Source: Halomonas alimentaria (GTDB lineage Bacteria; Pseudomonadota; Gammaproteobacteria; Pseudomonadales; Halomonadaceae). From it: 64,000 bases of DNA. How positions within the stretch are numbered: the first letter of the stretch is position 1; each line of letters starts with the position of its first letter. The stretch is from NCBI RefSeq assembly GCF_009902005.1, contig NZ_WUTT01000001.1:2198227-2262226 (forward strand). The letters are read 5' to 3'. The notes below the pieces were generated by a model that had not been told where the DNA came from, made no database searches, and worked only from the letters and a program-made list of their open reading frames with translations. Below, piece by piece: positions 44,225 to 57,068 of the stretch. The translations under genes and the position numbers were made by a program.

Positions 44225-44698
44225 CTACTCGGCACGGAAATCGTCGTGACACCCCTTGCAGCTGTTGCCCACGGCGCCGACCTGGCGGCGCAGGGCGTTG
44301 AACTCCTCGCCGTCCTCGACCATCTGGGCCAGGGTGGCGGCCTCCTGCTTGAATGTCTCCTGCTTCTCCTCGAAGCCTTCCCAGTCATCGGCAATCTTGG
44401 CCAGGGCGTCGGTCTCGGCATCATGGTCGTCGCCCTGCAGGGTGCCTTCCATGAAACCTTCCCAGGGCAGATGGGCAACGGCTGCCAGGTTGTTCGCCCG
44501 GGTAGCGAACTCTTCCGCGTCATACTCGATATCACCCTGGGCCATGTCGCCCATGGGACCCAGCTGCCAAGCCATCACACTCAGGGCCGACTGGCGATAG
44601 TCGATGGCATCCTCGGGTTCTGCGGCCTGGACGGCGAGCGGCAGAGCAAGCGCGGCCGACAGGCCGAGGGCGACAAGGGGACGGAACGTCACGGTCAT
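44225..44698 (-). CDS. Cytochrome c' (class II, single haem)
   Basis: 157-residue periplasmic cytochrome: signal LVALGLSAALALPLAVQAAE, then a four-helix bundle ending with the haem motif CKGCH. YRQSALSVMAWQLGPMGDMA gives the N-terminal distal-side helix with a Met. The start is ATG 44698, with AAGGAG 6 nt upstream, preferred over the adjacent GTG. Such proteins bind NO or pass electrons with cytochrome b561. Confidence 0.93.
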   Translation of the reverse strand: MTVTFRPLVALGLSAALALPLAVQAAEPEDAIDYRQSALSVMAWQLGPMGDMAQGDIEYDAEEFATRANNLAAVAHLPWEGFMEGTLQGDDHDAETDALAKIADDWEGFEEKQETFKQEAATLAQMVEDGEEFNALRRQVGAVGNSCKGCHDDFRAE

Positions 44699-44775
44699 CA
44701 CGAACTCCTTTCGTCAGTATTGGCTCAAGCGGCTTGATGTGTATCAAGCCGCTCCAAGCCTAGCATGTCCGCGGC

Positions 44776-45800
<1,025 letters not shown>

Positions 45801-45835
45801 CTAAGCTCCAGATAGCGGGGGATTGAAAGGGAAGC

Positions 45836-46183
45836 TCACGCCAGCAGCGCAAGGATATCCTCGGGAGGGCGACCGATCACGGCCCGCTGGCCATCGTCGG
45901 CGATCGGCCGCTCCATGATCCTCGGGTGGGCGAGGAGCGCCCCGATCACCTGCTCCGGGTCACTGGCATCGGCGGCAAGGGCCTTCCACTCGGCCTCCTT
46001 GGTGCGCACCAGGCGCTCCACACCGCCCTCCAGGCGGTCGATCAGGGCGCGCAGCTCTGCCTCGTCCAGGGGCTCGTCAAGATAGCGACGCACCGCGACC
46101 TCGACACCACGCTCCTCGAGCAGGGCCAGGGCCTGGCGTGACTTCGAGCAGCGCGGGTTGTGCAGCAGGGTAATCCGGGTCAT
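45836..46183 (-). CDS. ArsC-like glutaredoxin-fold protein (YfgD type)
   Basis: 115 residues from ATG 46183 with GAGGAAG upstream. HNPRCSKSRQALALLEERGV holds the single active-site cysteine, and AHPRIMERPIADDGQRAVIG matches arsenate reductases of the glutaredoxin class. Genomic neighbours (wrbA, DUF2069) are those of the YfgD branch and no arsenic resistance genes are near, so genuine arsenate reduction is uncertain. Confidence 0.9.
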   Translation of the reverse strand: MTRITLLHNPRCSKSRQALALLEERGVEVAVRRYLDEPLDEAELRALIDRLEGGVERLVRTKEAEWKALAADASDPEQVIGALLAHPRIMERPIADDGQRAVIGRPPEDILALLA

Positions 46184-46251
46184 GGGGCTTCCTCGGCAAG
46201 ATGGCCAATTGGCGACGGTTCGCGGCATTGTAGCAAGGGCGACGGGGTGGC

Positions 46252-46695
46252 TCACGGGGAAGCCGGTGCCGGCGATGCCTCGGGCAGGCGACGATATACC
46301 CAGGCCTCGCTGCCGTCGGCGAGGGTGAGCCGGACTCTCTGGTAGCGAATGCCCAGCCGCTCGTAGCGGTCGAGCCGGGCAAGCTCCTCGGCGGCAACGG
46401 TCAATACCTCGCCCGGCACACGCTCGCCGGGGGCCGGCTCGAGGTCCAGCCCGCTCCGTTGCCAGTCCTCGAGGTAGGCGGGTCGGGTCTCGACCCGGTC
46501 TCCGATCACGATCCAGCGCACCGGCGGCACGCGCAGGGTGCCATAGACGAAGACCTCATGGGGGCCCTCGCCGATGGGATCCAGATAGTCGGGGCGCTCG
46601 TAGGTGAAGGGGCTCAGCATGGTCAGCCACAGCCAGCCAGCGACTGCCAAGGGGGTGCCGATAAGGGTGGTGGTCAGCAGGTGTCGGAGTCGCAT
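46252..46695 (-). CDS. Gamma-glutamylcyclotransferase-like protein with N-terminal membrane helix
   Basis: 147 residues from ATG 46695. A single N-terminal helix (LLTTTLIGTPLAVAGWLWLT) is followed by a GGCT/AIG2-like domain starting VFVYGTLRVPPVRW; YGTLR is the substrate loop. GEVLTVAAEELARLDRYERL and the DGSEAWVYRR strand complete the fold. The membrane anchor is unusual for this otherwise soluble family, and the substrate is unknown. Confidence 0.85.
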   Translation of the reverse strand: MRLRHLLTTTLIGTPLAVAGWLWLTMLSPFTYERPDYLDPIGEGPHEVFVYGTLRVPPVRWIVIGDRVETRPAYLEDWQRSGLDLEPAPGERVPGEVLTVAAEELARLDRYERLGIRYQRVRLTLADGSEAWVYRRLPEASPAPASP

Positions 46696-46799
46696 GGAGG
46701 TCTCGCCGTTGCGGTCGCCCCATCCTGCCATGCCCCGGCATCGCGACGCGAGGTTGGGCTCTGCTAGGATAGCCTTTCCCATGACGATGGAGGTGAGCC

Positions 46800-47393
46800 A
46801 TGAACCCGACGGCACGCAATGACCTCGATTTCCAGGCGCTGATGGGGGATGTACGCCCGCTGACCCGGGGCAGGGATCGCGCCGATACCGGCCGTTCTGC
46901 GCGCTCGCCAAGTGAGGCACAGCTGGCTCGTCGCGAGAGTGCCGCCGCCGAGCCGGAGGGTCACGGCTTCCTCTCGGACGACTTCGTCGACCTGGTGCCG
47001 CCCTTCGACCCCCTCGACTATCGCCGTGACGGCATCCAACAGGGCGTGGTGGATCGCCTGCGCCACGGCGGCTATGCCGCCCAGGCGCGGCTGCACCTGC
47101 TGCGCCGCCCGCTGGAGGAGTGCCGGCGCAGCCTGCCGCCCTTTATCCACGAGGCCTACGCCCATGACCTGCGCTCGGTGCTGATCGTGCATGGCCGCGG
47201 CCAGGCCATCGACAGCCCGCCCAACGTGCTGCGCTCCTACCTGGCCAAGTGGCTCACGCAGTTTCTCGAGGTGCAGGCCTTCGTCTCCGCCCAGCCCGCC
47301 GACGGCGGCCTGGGCGCCACCTGGGTGTTGCTGCGCAAGAGCGAACGCGCCCGCGCCGACAACCGCGAACGCCAGCAGAAGCGGCGAGGTTAG
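46800..47393 (+). CDS. smrA: Smr-domain DNA endonuclease SmrA
   Basis: 197 residues with GGAGGTG upstream. N-terminal DUF1832-like part (DLDFQALMGDVRPLTR) and C-terminal Smr domain: LDYRRDGIQQGVVDRLRHGG, RSVLIVHGRGQ and LRSYLAKWLTQF. HGRG is the usual catalytic loop of Smr nucleases. Convergent overlap of 4 bp with the DUF934 gene. Confidence 0.9.
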   Translation: MNPTARNDLDFQALMGDVRPLTRGRDRADTGRSARSPSEAQLARRESAAAEPEGHGFLSDDFVDLVPPFDPLDYRRDGIQQGVVDRLRHGGYAAQARLHLLRRPLEECRRSLPPFIHEAYAHDLRSVLIVHGRGQAIDSPPNVLRSYLAKWLTQFLEVQAFVSAQPADGGLGATWVLLRKSERARADNRERQQKRRG

Positions 47394-47932
47394 GCGAAGG
47401 CCGGCTCGCGCGTGGCCTGGCGCTGTTCGCGCTCGCGGCGCCGGAACAGCGGTTCGGGCTGATCCACCGCCGGCTGGTAGGCACGGCTGAAGACATTCAG
47501 GTTGCGCAGGGCATCCTCGAGCCACTGGTCCTCACGCAACGAGAAACCGTCGAAGCCGCAGCGGCGCATGAAGAAGAGCTGGTCGACCAGCACGTCGCCG
47601 ATGGCGCGAATCTCGCCCCGATAGCCGTGACGCTCGCGCAGCAGCCGCGCCAGGCTGTAGCCGCGGCCGTCGGTGAACTTCGGGAAGTCGATGGCGACCA
47701 GTGGCGCCGCGGCGAGGCGTGCGGCCAGGGCGTCATCGAGCTCGGTATCGGCGGCAAGCCAGGGAGCGCGCGCTTCGCCAGGCTCGCCCTCGAGCCACTG
47801 GCTCAGCGGCACGATGGCCGGCGTTCCATCCATCGGCTGGCCCTCGCGGATCAGCTGCCACTCATCGACGGCCGGCTGGCCGCGGAAGAGATAGGGGGGT
47901 TGGCTTGCGGAGAGGGGGGCCTGATCAGGCAT
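47390..47932 (-). CDS. DUF934 family protein, sulfite reductase partner
   Basis: 180 residues. Core features are VPLSQWLEGEPGEARAPWL, VAIDFPKFTDGRGYSLARLL, YRGEIRAIGDVLVDQLFFM and RRCGFDGFSLRED. The ATG at 47932 overlaps the cysI stop by 8 nt (ATGCCTGA). DUF934 proteins consistently follow this type of sulfite/nitrite reductase and are presumed to help its electron supply or assembly. Confidence 0.9.
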   Translation of the reverse strand: MPDQAPLSASQPPYLFRGQPAVDEWQLIREGQPMDGTPAIVPLSQWLEGEPGEARAPWLAADTELDDALAARLAAAPLVAIDFPKFTDGRGYSLARLLRERHGYRGEIRAIGDVLVDQLFFMRRCGFDGFSLREDQWLEDALRNLNVFSRAYQPAVDQPEPLFRRREREQRQATREPAFA

Positions 47933-49577
47933 AGACGCGCTCCTTGAAGGGCTTGAGACCGATGCGACGATAGGTGTCGAGGAAGGTCTCGTCGTCGCTG
48001 CGCTCGCTGACGTAGACCTTGAGCAGGGTGTCGATGACCCCGGGGACCGCCTCGCGGCTGAAGGAGGGGCCGAGGATCTTGCCCAGCGAAGCGGCATTGC
48101 CCTGGGCGCCGCCAAGCGAGACCTGGTACCACTCCTCGCCTTTCTTGTCGACACCGAGGATGCCGATGTGACCGACATGGTGATGGCCACAGGCGTTCAT
48201 GCAGCCGGAGATATTGAGCTCCAGCGGGCCCAGGTCGTAGAGGAAGTCCAGGTCCTCGAAGCGTTCCTGGATGGCCTGGGCCACCGGGATCGACTTGGCG
48301 TTGGCCAGGGCGCAGTAGTCACCCCCGGGGCAGCAGATCAGGTCGGCCAGAGTGCCCACCGTGGGATTGGCCAGGCCCAGTGCCTCGAGCTCGTGCCACA
48401 GCGCCTCCAGGCGATCCATGGGCACATCGGAGAGCACCAGGTTCTGCTCATGGGTGACGCGCAGCTCGCCGAAGCTATACTCGTCGGCGAGATCCGCGAT
48501 CTGGTGCATCTGCTCCCAGGTGACATCGCCGGGGGAGTGGCCGCTGCGCTTGAGCGACAGGGTCACCGACGCGTAGCCAGGCACCTTGTGGCCGTGGACG
48601 TTGTTGGTCATGAAGCGGCCAAAGGCGCGATTCTCGCCGCGCAACGCCTCGATAGCGGCGATTGCCTCGTCGGTAACGGGGCGCCGCTCGGGGTCGACGA
48701 AGTGGGCCGCCACCCGCTCGACGCTCTCCCGGGTCAGGGTCTGGGGGCCATCCTTGAGATGCGCCCACTCCTCCTCGACGCGGCGGCGGAACTCCTCGAT
48801 GCCCAGGGCCTTGACCAGGATCTTGATGCGCGCCTTGAACTTGTTGTCGCGGCGGCCGAACTGGTTGTAGACCCGCACCAGCGCCTCGAGGTAGGTGAGC
48901 AGGTGCTGCCAGGGCAGGTCGTCGCGGACCACCTCGCCGATCATCGGCGTGCGGCCCAGGCCACCGCCGGCCAGCATCCTGACGCGCACCTCGCCCTGGG
49001 CGTCCCTCCACAGGCGCAGGCCCACGTCGTGGACCTGGATCGCCGCGCGATCCTCGGCGGCACCGGTCACCGCGATCTTGAACTTGCGTGGCAGGTAGGC
49101 GAACTCGGGGTGGAAGGTGGACCACTGGCGGATCAGCTCGCACCAGGGGCGCGGGTCGACCTCCTCGTCCTCGGCGACGCCGGCGAACTGGTCGGTGGTG
49201 GTGTTGCGGATGTCGTTGCCGCTGGTCTGGATGGCGTGCATCTGCACGCTGGCCAGTTCGGCGAGCATGTCCGGTACGCTCTCGAGCTTCGGCCAGTTGA
49301 GCTGCAGGTTGGTGCGGGTGGTGAAGTGGCCATAGCCGCGATCGTAGTCGCGAGCCAGGTCGCCCAGCTTGCGCAGCTGGTAAGCGGCCAGCATGCCGTA
49401 GGGGATGGCGATGCGCAGCATGGGAGCGTAGCGCTGGATATACAGGCCGTTCTGCACCCGCAGCGGCAGGAACTCCTCTTCGCTCAGGCGCCCGGCAAGA
49501 TAGCGATCCATCTGGTCGCGGAACTGGGCCACGCGTTCGTTGACGAGGGTCTGGTCGTGGGAATCGTAGCGATACAT
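47925..49577 (-). CDS. cysI: Sulfite reductase hemoprotein (ferredoxin- or nitrite/sulfite-type CysI)
   Basis: Reduces sulfite to sulfide for cysteine synthesis. 550 residues with two ferrodoxin-like/siroheme half-domains. The siroheme-[4Fe-4S] ligands are in ICCPGGDYCALA and ISGCMNACGHHHVGHIG. ATRTNLQLNW-type and TSGNDIRNTTTD stretches bind siroheme. It is the Pseudomonas-like form linked to DUF934 and lacks an adjacent CysJ flavoprotein, so the electron donor is probably a ferredoxin or a remote reductase. Confidence 0.94.
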   Translation of the reverse strand: MYRYDSHDQTLVNERVAQFRDQMDRYLAGRLSEEEFLPLRVQNGLYIQRYAPMLRIAIPYGMLAAYQLRKLGDLARDYDRGYGHFTTRTNLQLNWPKLESVPDMLAELASVQMHAIQTSGNDIRNTTTDQFAGVAEDEEVDPRPWCELIRQWSTFHPEFAYLPRKFKIAVTGAAEDRAAIQVHDVGLRLWRDAQGEVRVRMLAGGGLGRTPMIGEVVRDDLPWQHLLTYLEALVRVYNQFGRRDNKFKARIKILVKALGIEEFRRRVEEEWAHLKDGPQTLTRESVERVAAHFVDPERRPVTDEAIAAIEALRGENRAFGRFMTNNVHGHKVPGYASVTLSLKRSGHSPGDVTWEQMHQIADLADEYSFGELRVTHEQNLVLSDVPMDRLEALWHELEALGLANPTVGTLADLICCPGGDYCALANAKSIPVAQAIQERFEDLDFLYDLGPLELNISGCMNACGHHHVGHIGILGVDKKGEEWYQVSLGGAQGNAASLGKILGPSFSREAVPGVIDTLLKVYVSERSDDETFLDTYRRIGLKPFKERVYA

Positions 49578-49642
49578 TCAGCCATCCTGCTGCAGTGAAA
49601 GTGGCAATGCCTAGCCATGCACGATACGCGGAGCAGCATATT

Positions 49643-49690
49643 ATTTAAAAGAATAAATATTCATAGTTTTTATACTTAAAGTAATTAGGG
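49643..49690 (-). promoter_or_regulatory. AT-rich cysI promoter region (possible CysB site)
   Basis: A 48-bp almost pure A/T tract about 65-115 bp upstream of the cysI start, with TATACT- and TATTCT-like hexamers on the minus strand. CysB sites are long, A/T-rich and poorly conserved, and cys promoters commonly look like this. Nothing more specific is visible. Confidence 0.35.
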
Positions 49691-49697
49691 GGCATTC

Positions 49698-51026
49698 CTA
49701 CACGCAGAGCCGCTGCCAGCGCCGACGCTGCCAGATCGCCGTGAACCACATCGAATTAAGGATGCGATAGGCGAGCTGTACCCACCAGATGCCCAGTAAT
49801 CCCTGCTCGAACCAGACGCCTACCAGCCAGGCCAGCGGCAGGAACAGCAGCCACTGCAGCGACAGGGTGGCGGTCATTACCGTGCGGTTGGCCCCGGCGC
49901 CGAGCAGTGCCTGGGCCAGCACCAGTGCCGCGGCATCGAGCACGATCATCAGCGCCGTCAGGCGCAGCGGCAGCCGTGCCAGCTCGATCAGGGCCGAGTC
50001 ATGCAGGAAGAGCGCGAGGACGGCATCGGGAAACAGCGCCATGGGCAGTGCGATGACCGCCAGGCAGAGCCAGGCGAGATGCACTACCTCCCAGCCCCAG
50101 CGGTGGGCGTCACCGTGCTCCTCACGCCCGAGTGCTTGGCCCACCAGGCTCATGGCCGCCATGCCCAGCCCCACGCCGGGCAGGATAAGCAGCAGCGAGA
50201 GGTTCACCAGCACGTGTCCCACCGCCACGCTGGCAGTGCCGACCTGGCCCAGTATCCAGAACAGCACCGCGTAGCCGGCCGCGAACCACAGCTGCTGGAA
50301 GGAGTGGGGGCCTGCCAGGCGCAGGGTGGTAAGGAAGGTGAAGCGGCGGGGCAGCCCGGCGAGGAAGCCGCTGGGCCGGGCGTGGCGCAGGCTGGCCACG
50401 GCCCACATCGCAAGCCCGGCGAACAGCGACAGGGTAGTGCCGGCGCCGGCGCCGGCGGCGCCCATGGCGGGCAGCCCCAGGTAGCCGAAGATCAGAGCCA
50501 GGCTCGCCATGACGTTGATGACATGCATCGCAAGGATGATGCGCAGGTAGAGGCCGGTCTGCTGGATGCCGTTCCAGTAGCCGCGAAAACAGAAGATCAT
50601 CGCCACGGCAGCCAGCGACAGCACTCGCCAGCGGAAGTAGGTGACCGCCTCGGCGTTGACCCCGGGATCCTGGCTGATCAGCGCCATCAGCGCCGGTGCC
50701 TGCCACAGGCAGAGTGCCGTCACGGGCAACGAGAGCCCGACGGCGATGACCAGGCCGGCATTGAGTGGCATGGCCAGGCGCGTCCAGGCCTGCTCGCCGT
50801 GGCGCCGTGCGGTCTGGGCCTGCACGCCGGAGGAGAGTCCGAACACCAGGGCGGTGATCATGAACATCACGTAGCCGCCGATCCCCACCCCGGCCAGGGG
50901 CACCTCGCCCAGCGAGCCCACCATGGCGGCATCGATCAGGTTGATCAGGCTCTGGGAGAGCATGCCGGCGATGATCGGCAGGGCCAGGCGCAAGATGATG
51001 CGGCGACGTGTCGAGGGAGGCAGCAT
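49698..51026 (-). CDS. MATE family efflux transporter (DinF/NorM type)
   Basis: 442-residue, 12-helix drug/sodium or proton antiporter. LRLALPIIAGMLSQSLINLI, AAMVGSLGEVPLAGVGIGGY and GYWNGIQQTGLYLRII in the first half; GLGMAAMSLVGQALGREEHG in the second. Substrates cannot be predicted. It lies just downstream of metH on the same strand, with a GC hairpin between them. Confidence 0.92.
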   Translation of the reverse strand: MLPPSTRRRIILRLALPIIAGMLSQSLINLIDAAMVGSLGEVPLAGVGIGGYVMFMITALVFGLSSGVQAQTARRHGEQAWTRLAMPLNAGLVIAVGLSLPVTALCLWQAPALMALISQDPGVNAEAVTYFRWRVLSLAAVAMIFCFRGYWNGIQQTGLYLRIILAMHVINVMASLALIFGYLGLPAMGAAGAGAGTTLSLFAGLAMWAVASLRHARPSGFLAGLPRRFTFLTTLRLAGPHSFQQLWFAAGYAVLFWILGQVGTASVAVGHVLVNLSLLLILPGVGLGMAAMSLVGQALGREEHGDAHRWGWEVVHLAWLCLAVIALPMALFPDAVLALFLHDSALIELARLPLRLTALMIVLDAAALVLAQALLGAGANRTVMTATLSLQWLLFLPLAWLVGVWFEQGLLGIWWVQLAYRILNSMWFTAIWQRRRWQRLCV

Positions 51027-51050
51027 GGCGTTCCGCGGCAGGGGCTGGGT

Positions 51051-51072
51051 GCGGGCCGCCTGGGCGGCCCGC
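51051..51072 (-). terminator. GC hairpin between metH and the MATE gene
   Basis: GCGGGCCGCC and GGCGGCCCGC form a perfect stem 7 bp past the metH stop. No T-run follows on the minus strand, so it may terminate weakly or only stabilise the mRNA end. Confidence 0.35.
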
Positions 51073-51078
51073 AGCGAG

Positions 51079-54804
<3,726 letters not shown>

Positions 54805-55071
54805 GGTGTGAATCGGTCTCCAGCGGGGTAGTGTCCGGGGGTCGCGGCCGCTGGGTGCCTCGGGGCATCTTCTGTGCAGCGGCCACTGTCAAGCCCGACA
54901 TGGTACCAAACTGGCCGTGGCGGGGGCAGGTGGGTGCACAAAAACCCAGCAAATCAGTCGGGATTGTTTCGTCGCGTCCCGTGTCTTACCATTGGCAGCA
55001 TCACTTTATCCGGTACGCAGCAACCACGCCGCTGCCGCGGACCGATAGCGACAGCTTCACAAGAGAGTGTC

Positions 55072-55662
55072 ATGAGCGAACCGATCCAGATTACCGACAG
55101 TGCCCAGGACTACCTCGCCGAGCTGCTCGAGAAGCAGAACGTCGAGGGTATCGCAGTACGCATCTTCATCACCCAGCCGGGTACCCCCTATGCCGAGACC
55201 TGCCTGGCCTACTGCCGGCCCGGCGAGGAGGAGCCGACCGACGAGAAGCTGGAGCTGGCCAAGCTCGGCGTCTTCCTGGACAAGAACAGCCTGCCGTTCC
55301 TCGAGGAGGCGGTGGTCGACTTCAACGCCGACCGCATGGGCGGTCAGCTGACCATCAAGGCGCCCAACGCCAAGATGCCCAAGGTCAACGCCGACAGCCC
55401 GCTGGAGGATCGCGTCAACTACATCCTCTACAGCGAGATCAACCCCGGCCTCGCGGCTCATGGCGGCGAGATCAAGCTGGTCGAGCTGACCGGCGAGAAC
55501 GTGGCCGTGCTGGCCTTCGGTGGTGGTTGCCAGGGTTGTGCGGCGGTGGACCTGACCCTCAAGGAGGGCGTCGAGCGCACCCTGATGGAGCGCATTCCGG
55601 AGCTGGGTGGCATCCGTGATGTCACCGACCATACCGACACCACCAACGCCTACTACCGCTAG
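55072..55662 (+). CDS. nfuA: Fe-S cluster carrier NfuA
   Basis: 196 residues from ATG 55072. An N-terminal degenerate A-type domain ([20 protein letters not shown]) is fused to a C-terminal Nfu domain with the cluster-binding CxxC in [19 protein letters not shown]. Delivers [4Fe-4S] clusters to client enzymes and protects them under stress. The longer open frame upstream does not resemble NfuA. Followed by a strong palindromic hairpin. Confidence 0.95.
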   Translation: MSEPIQITDSAQDYLAELLEKQNVEGIAVRIFITQPGTPYAETCLAYCRPGEEEPTDEKLELAKLGVFLDKNSLPFLEEAVVDFNADRMGGQLTIKAPNAKMPKVNADSPLEDRVNYILYSEINPGLAAHGGEIKLVELTGENVAVLAFGGGCQGCAAVDLTLKEGVERTLMERIPELGGIRDVTDHTDTTNAYYR

Positions 55663-55723
55663 GCGGGACCGACCCCTAGTCGACAGGAAGATAGGGCCAG
55701 CCGTGAGGCAGGCCCTGTGCCAA

Positions 55724-55757
55724 CACAAGGGCCCCACCGATCGGTGGGGCCCTTGTG
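55724..55757. terminator. Perfect 34-bp palindrome, bidirectional terminator candidate
   Basis: A 17-bp arm (CACAAGGGCCCCACCGA) and its exact complement meet with no intervening base, between convergent nfuA and the KfrA-like gene. T-tracts are weak (CTTG). It probably ends both transcripts. Confidence 0.65.
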
Positions 55758-55773
55758 CTTGCGTCCGGTGAGA

Positions 55774-56817
55774 TCACTGGGCGTCGTCGGTGGGCTCGCG
55801 CTTCTCGCTGCTCTTCTCTTCATCATCGGTATCACCCTCCGCCTCGTTACCCTTGGTCGTCGGCGTCTGCCACAGGCAGCGATGGAGCTGTTCCTCCAGG
55901 CTCCTGACGCGCTGGGCCTGGTCCTCCAGATGACGCTTCTGTTCGTCGATGCGCGCCTGAAGCAGCGCCTGCTCGTGGTGGCGAGTGTCCGCCAGCGACT
56001 CGGCCTGGCGCCGCGCCCAGTCGGTCTCGCGATGGCGCTTCTCCTCCTCGGCCAGCCGGGCACGCGCCTCCTGCAGATGTGACTCCTGGCGGGCGAGGCG
56101 CTTCTCCTGCTGCTCCTCACGGCCGGCCGCGGCCTTCTCCTGGGCCTGTCGCTCCTGGCGCGCCTGGTCGAGCAGCGCCATCAGGCGCGTCTCGGCACTT
56201 TCGTGGCGCTGCTCTTCTCGCGTCAGCTTCTCGCGATGCTCGGCTTCCCGGGCCTGCATGGCCTGCTGATGCTCGTCCGCCACCCGGGCCGCCTCGTCCC
56301 GATGACGCTGCAGCAGGGACTCCGCCTCGGCCAGTCGCGTGGCGAGGCGTTGCTCGGCCTTGCGGAGGGTCTCGTTATCCGCCTGACGGGTGGCCAGCTC
56401 AGCGCTGAGTGTCTCGAGTCGCTGTTCGGTGCCGGCCAGGTGGCTGGCCAATGCCGTTTCGCGCTGCCTGGCATCCTCGGCCTGGCGGTGGGCGTCGGCG
56501 GCAGCCTCACGGGCCTCCTCGATCTTGCGGTCCGCCTCTTCCCGATAGTGCGCCAGCGCCTGATTGGCGCTTTCCTGGGCCTGGCGCCACAGCCCCTCGG
56601 CGAGCTCCTGCAGGGCGGCCGGCATGCCGCGGGGCGGGGGCACGTCGCGGTTCTCCTCGCGCTGTTGCCGCCACTCGCGCAGGTGCTCGCTGATGGTGGT
56701 GAAGCTGCCGGTGCCAAGAATCTCGCGAATCTTCTGCACGCTGGGGGCGTCACCGCGGGTCAGCAGTTCATCGATGGCTCGCTGCACGTCTTTGTAGGTC
56801 ACGCCACTGCGCGCCAT
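55774..56817 (-). CDS. KfrA-like DNA-binding protein with long coiled coil
   Basis: 347 residues from ATG 56817 (AGGAGAGA upstream). The N-terminal 60 residues are a KfrA_N helix-turn-helix domain (VTYKDVQRAIDELLTRGDAP, SVQKIREILGTGSFTTISEH). Residues about 75-325 form a nearly continuous coiled coil rich in Glu, Arg, Gln and Ala. KfrA on IncP plasmids is an autorepressor with a filament-like role in stable inheritance; chromosomal copies often accompany recombinase genes. Divergent from a tyrosine recombinase across a 251-bp AT-rich gap. Confidence 0.87.
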   Translation of the reverse strand: MARSGVTYKDVQRAIDELLTRGDAPSVQKIREILGTGSFTTISEHLREWRQQREENRDVPPPRGMPAALQELAEGLWRQAQESANQALAHYREEADRKIEEAREAAADAHRQAEDARQRETALASHLAGTEQRLETLSAELATRQADNETLRKAEQRLATRLAEAESLLQRHRDEAARVADEHQQAMQAREAEHREKLTREEQRHESAETRLMALLDQARQERQAQEKAAAGREEQQEKRLARQESHLQEARARLAEEEKRHRETDWARRQAESLADTRHHEQALLQARIDEQKRHLEDQAQRVRSLEEQLHRCLWQTPTTKGNEAEGDTDDEEKSSEKREPTDDAQ

Positions 56818-56920
56818 GGGTCTCTCCTCGGCAGGAAGGGGGCGCGAGCCGGTGGATCGCAATGCCCCTCTGGGGTGTTTTCCGGCGCAGCATAGCGGGG
56901 ATTGTCGATAAATGGAAGAT

Positions 56921-56939
56921 TATTACATTATACGTAATA
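56921..56939. promoter_or_regulatory. Inverted repeat upstream of the KfrA-like gene
   Basis: TATTAC, 7 bases, GTAATA: perfect 6-bp arms in the AT-rich divergent gap, 104 bp from the KfrA-like start. A good candidate for an autoregulatory operator, as KfrA proteins bind repeats in their own promoter. Confidence 0.4.
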
Positions 56940-56967
56940 CGTAAAATACGATATGAAATAGAGAGTA

Positions 56968-56997
56968 AAATCAAGATTACGCGGCTTATCTTGATTT
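56968..56997. promoter_or_regulatory. 10-10-10 inverted repeat upstream of the recombinase gene
   Basis: AAATCAAGAT (56968-56977) and ATCTTGATTT (56988-56997) flank a 10-base centre, 72 bp before the recombinase start. Arm length and layout resemble both operators and tyrosine-recombinase core sites. Confidence 0.4.
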
Positions 56998-57022
56998 ATT
57001 GTTCGCTGGGCAGGGATACTGC

Positions 57023-57062
57023 GAGTGAGGAGTGAGGAGTGAGGAGTGAGGAGTGAGGAGTG
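57023..57062 (+). repeat. 7-bp tandem repeat (GAGTGAG, 5.7 copies) in the recombinase leader
   Basis: Five exact copies plus five bases, ending 6 bp before the recombinase ATG. The last unit supplies AGGAG, 8 nt upstream of the start, so the repeat itself is the Shine-Dalgarno sequence, presented several times in register. Such short arrays change copy number readily by slippage. Confidence 0.9.
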
Positions 57063-57068
57063 GACAGA

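Noticed and set aside
45836..46183. Arsenic resistance locus
   Set aside because: The ArsC-like protein is not accompanied by arsB, acr3 or arsenic-type ArsR; its wrbA/DUF2069 neighbours mark the YfgD branch. The ArsR protein at 13656-13982 is 32 kb away and lacks arsenic-sensing cysteines.
54805..55071. Possible riboswitch (cobalamin, SAH or SAM) upstream of metH
   Set aside because: GGAGACC and some GC-rich stems occur, but no B12 box, SAH core or SAM aptamer could be aligned on the metH strand.
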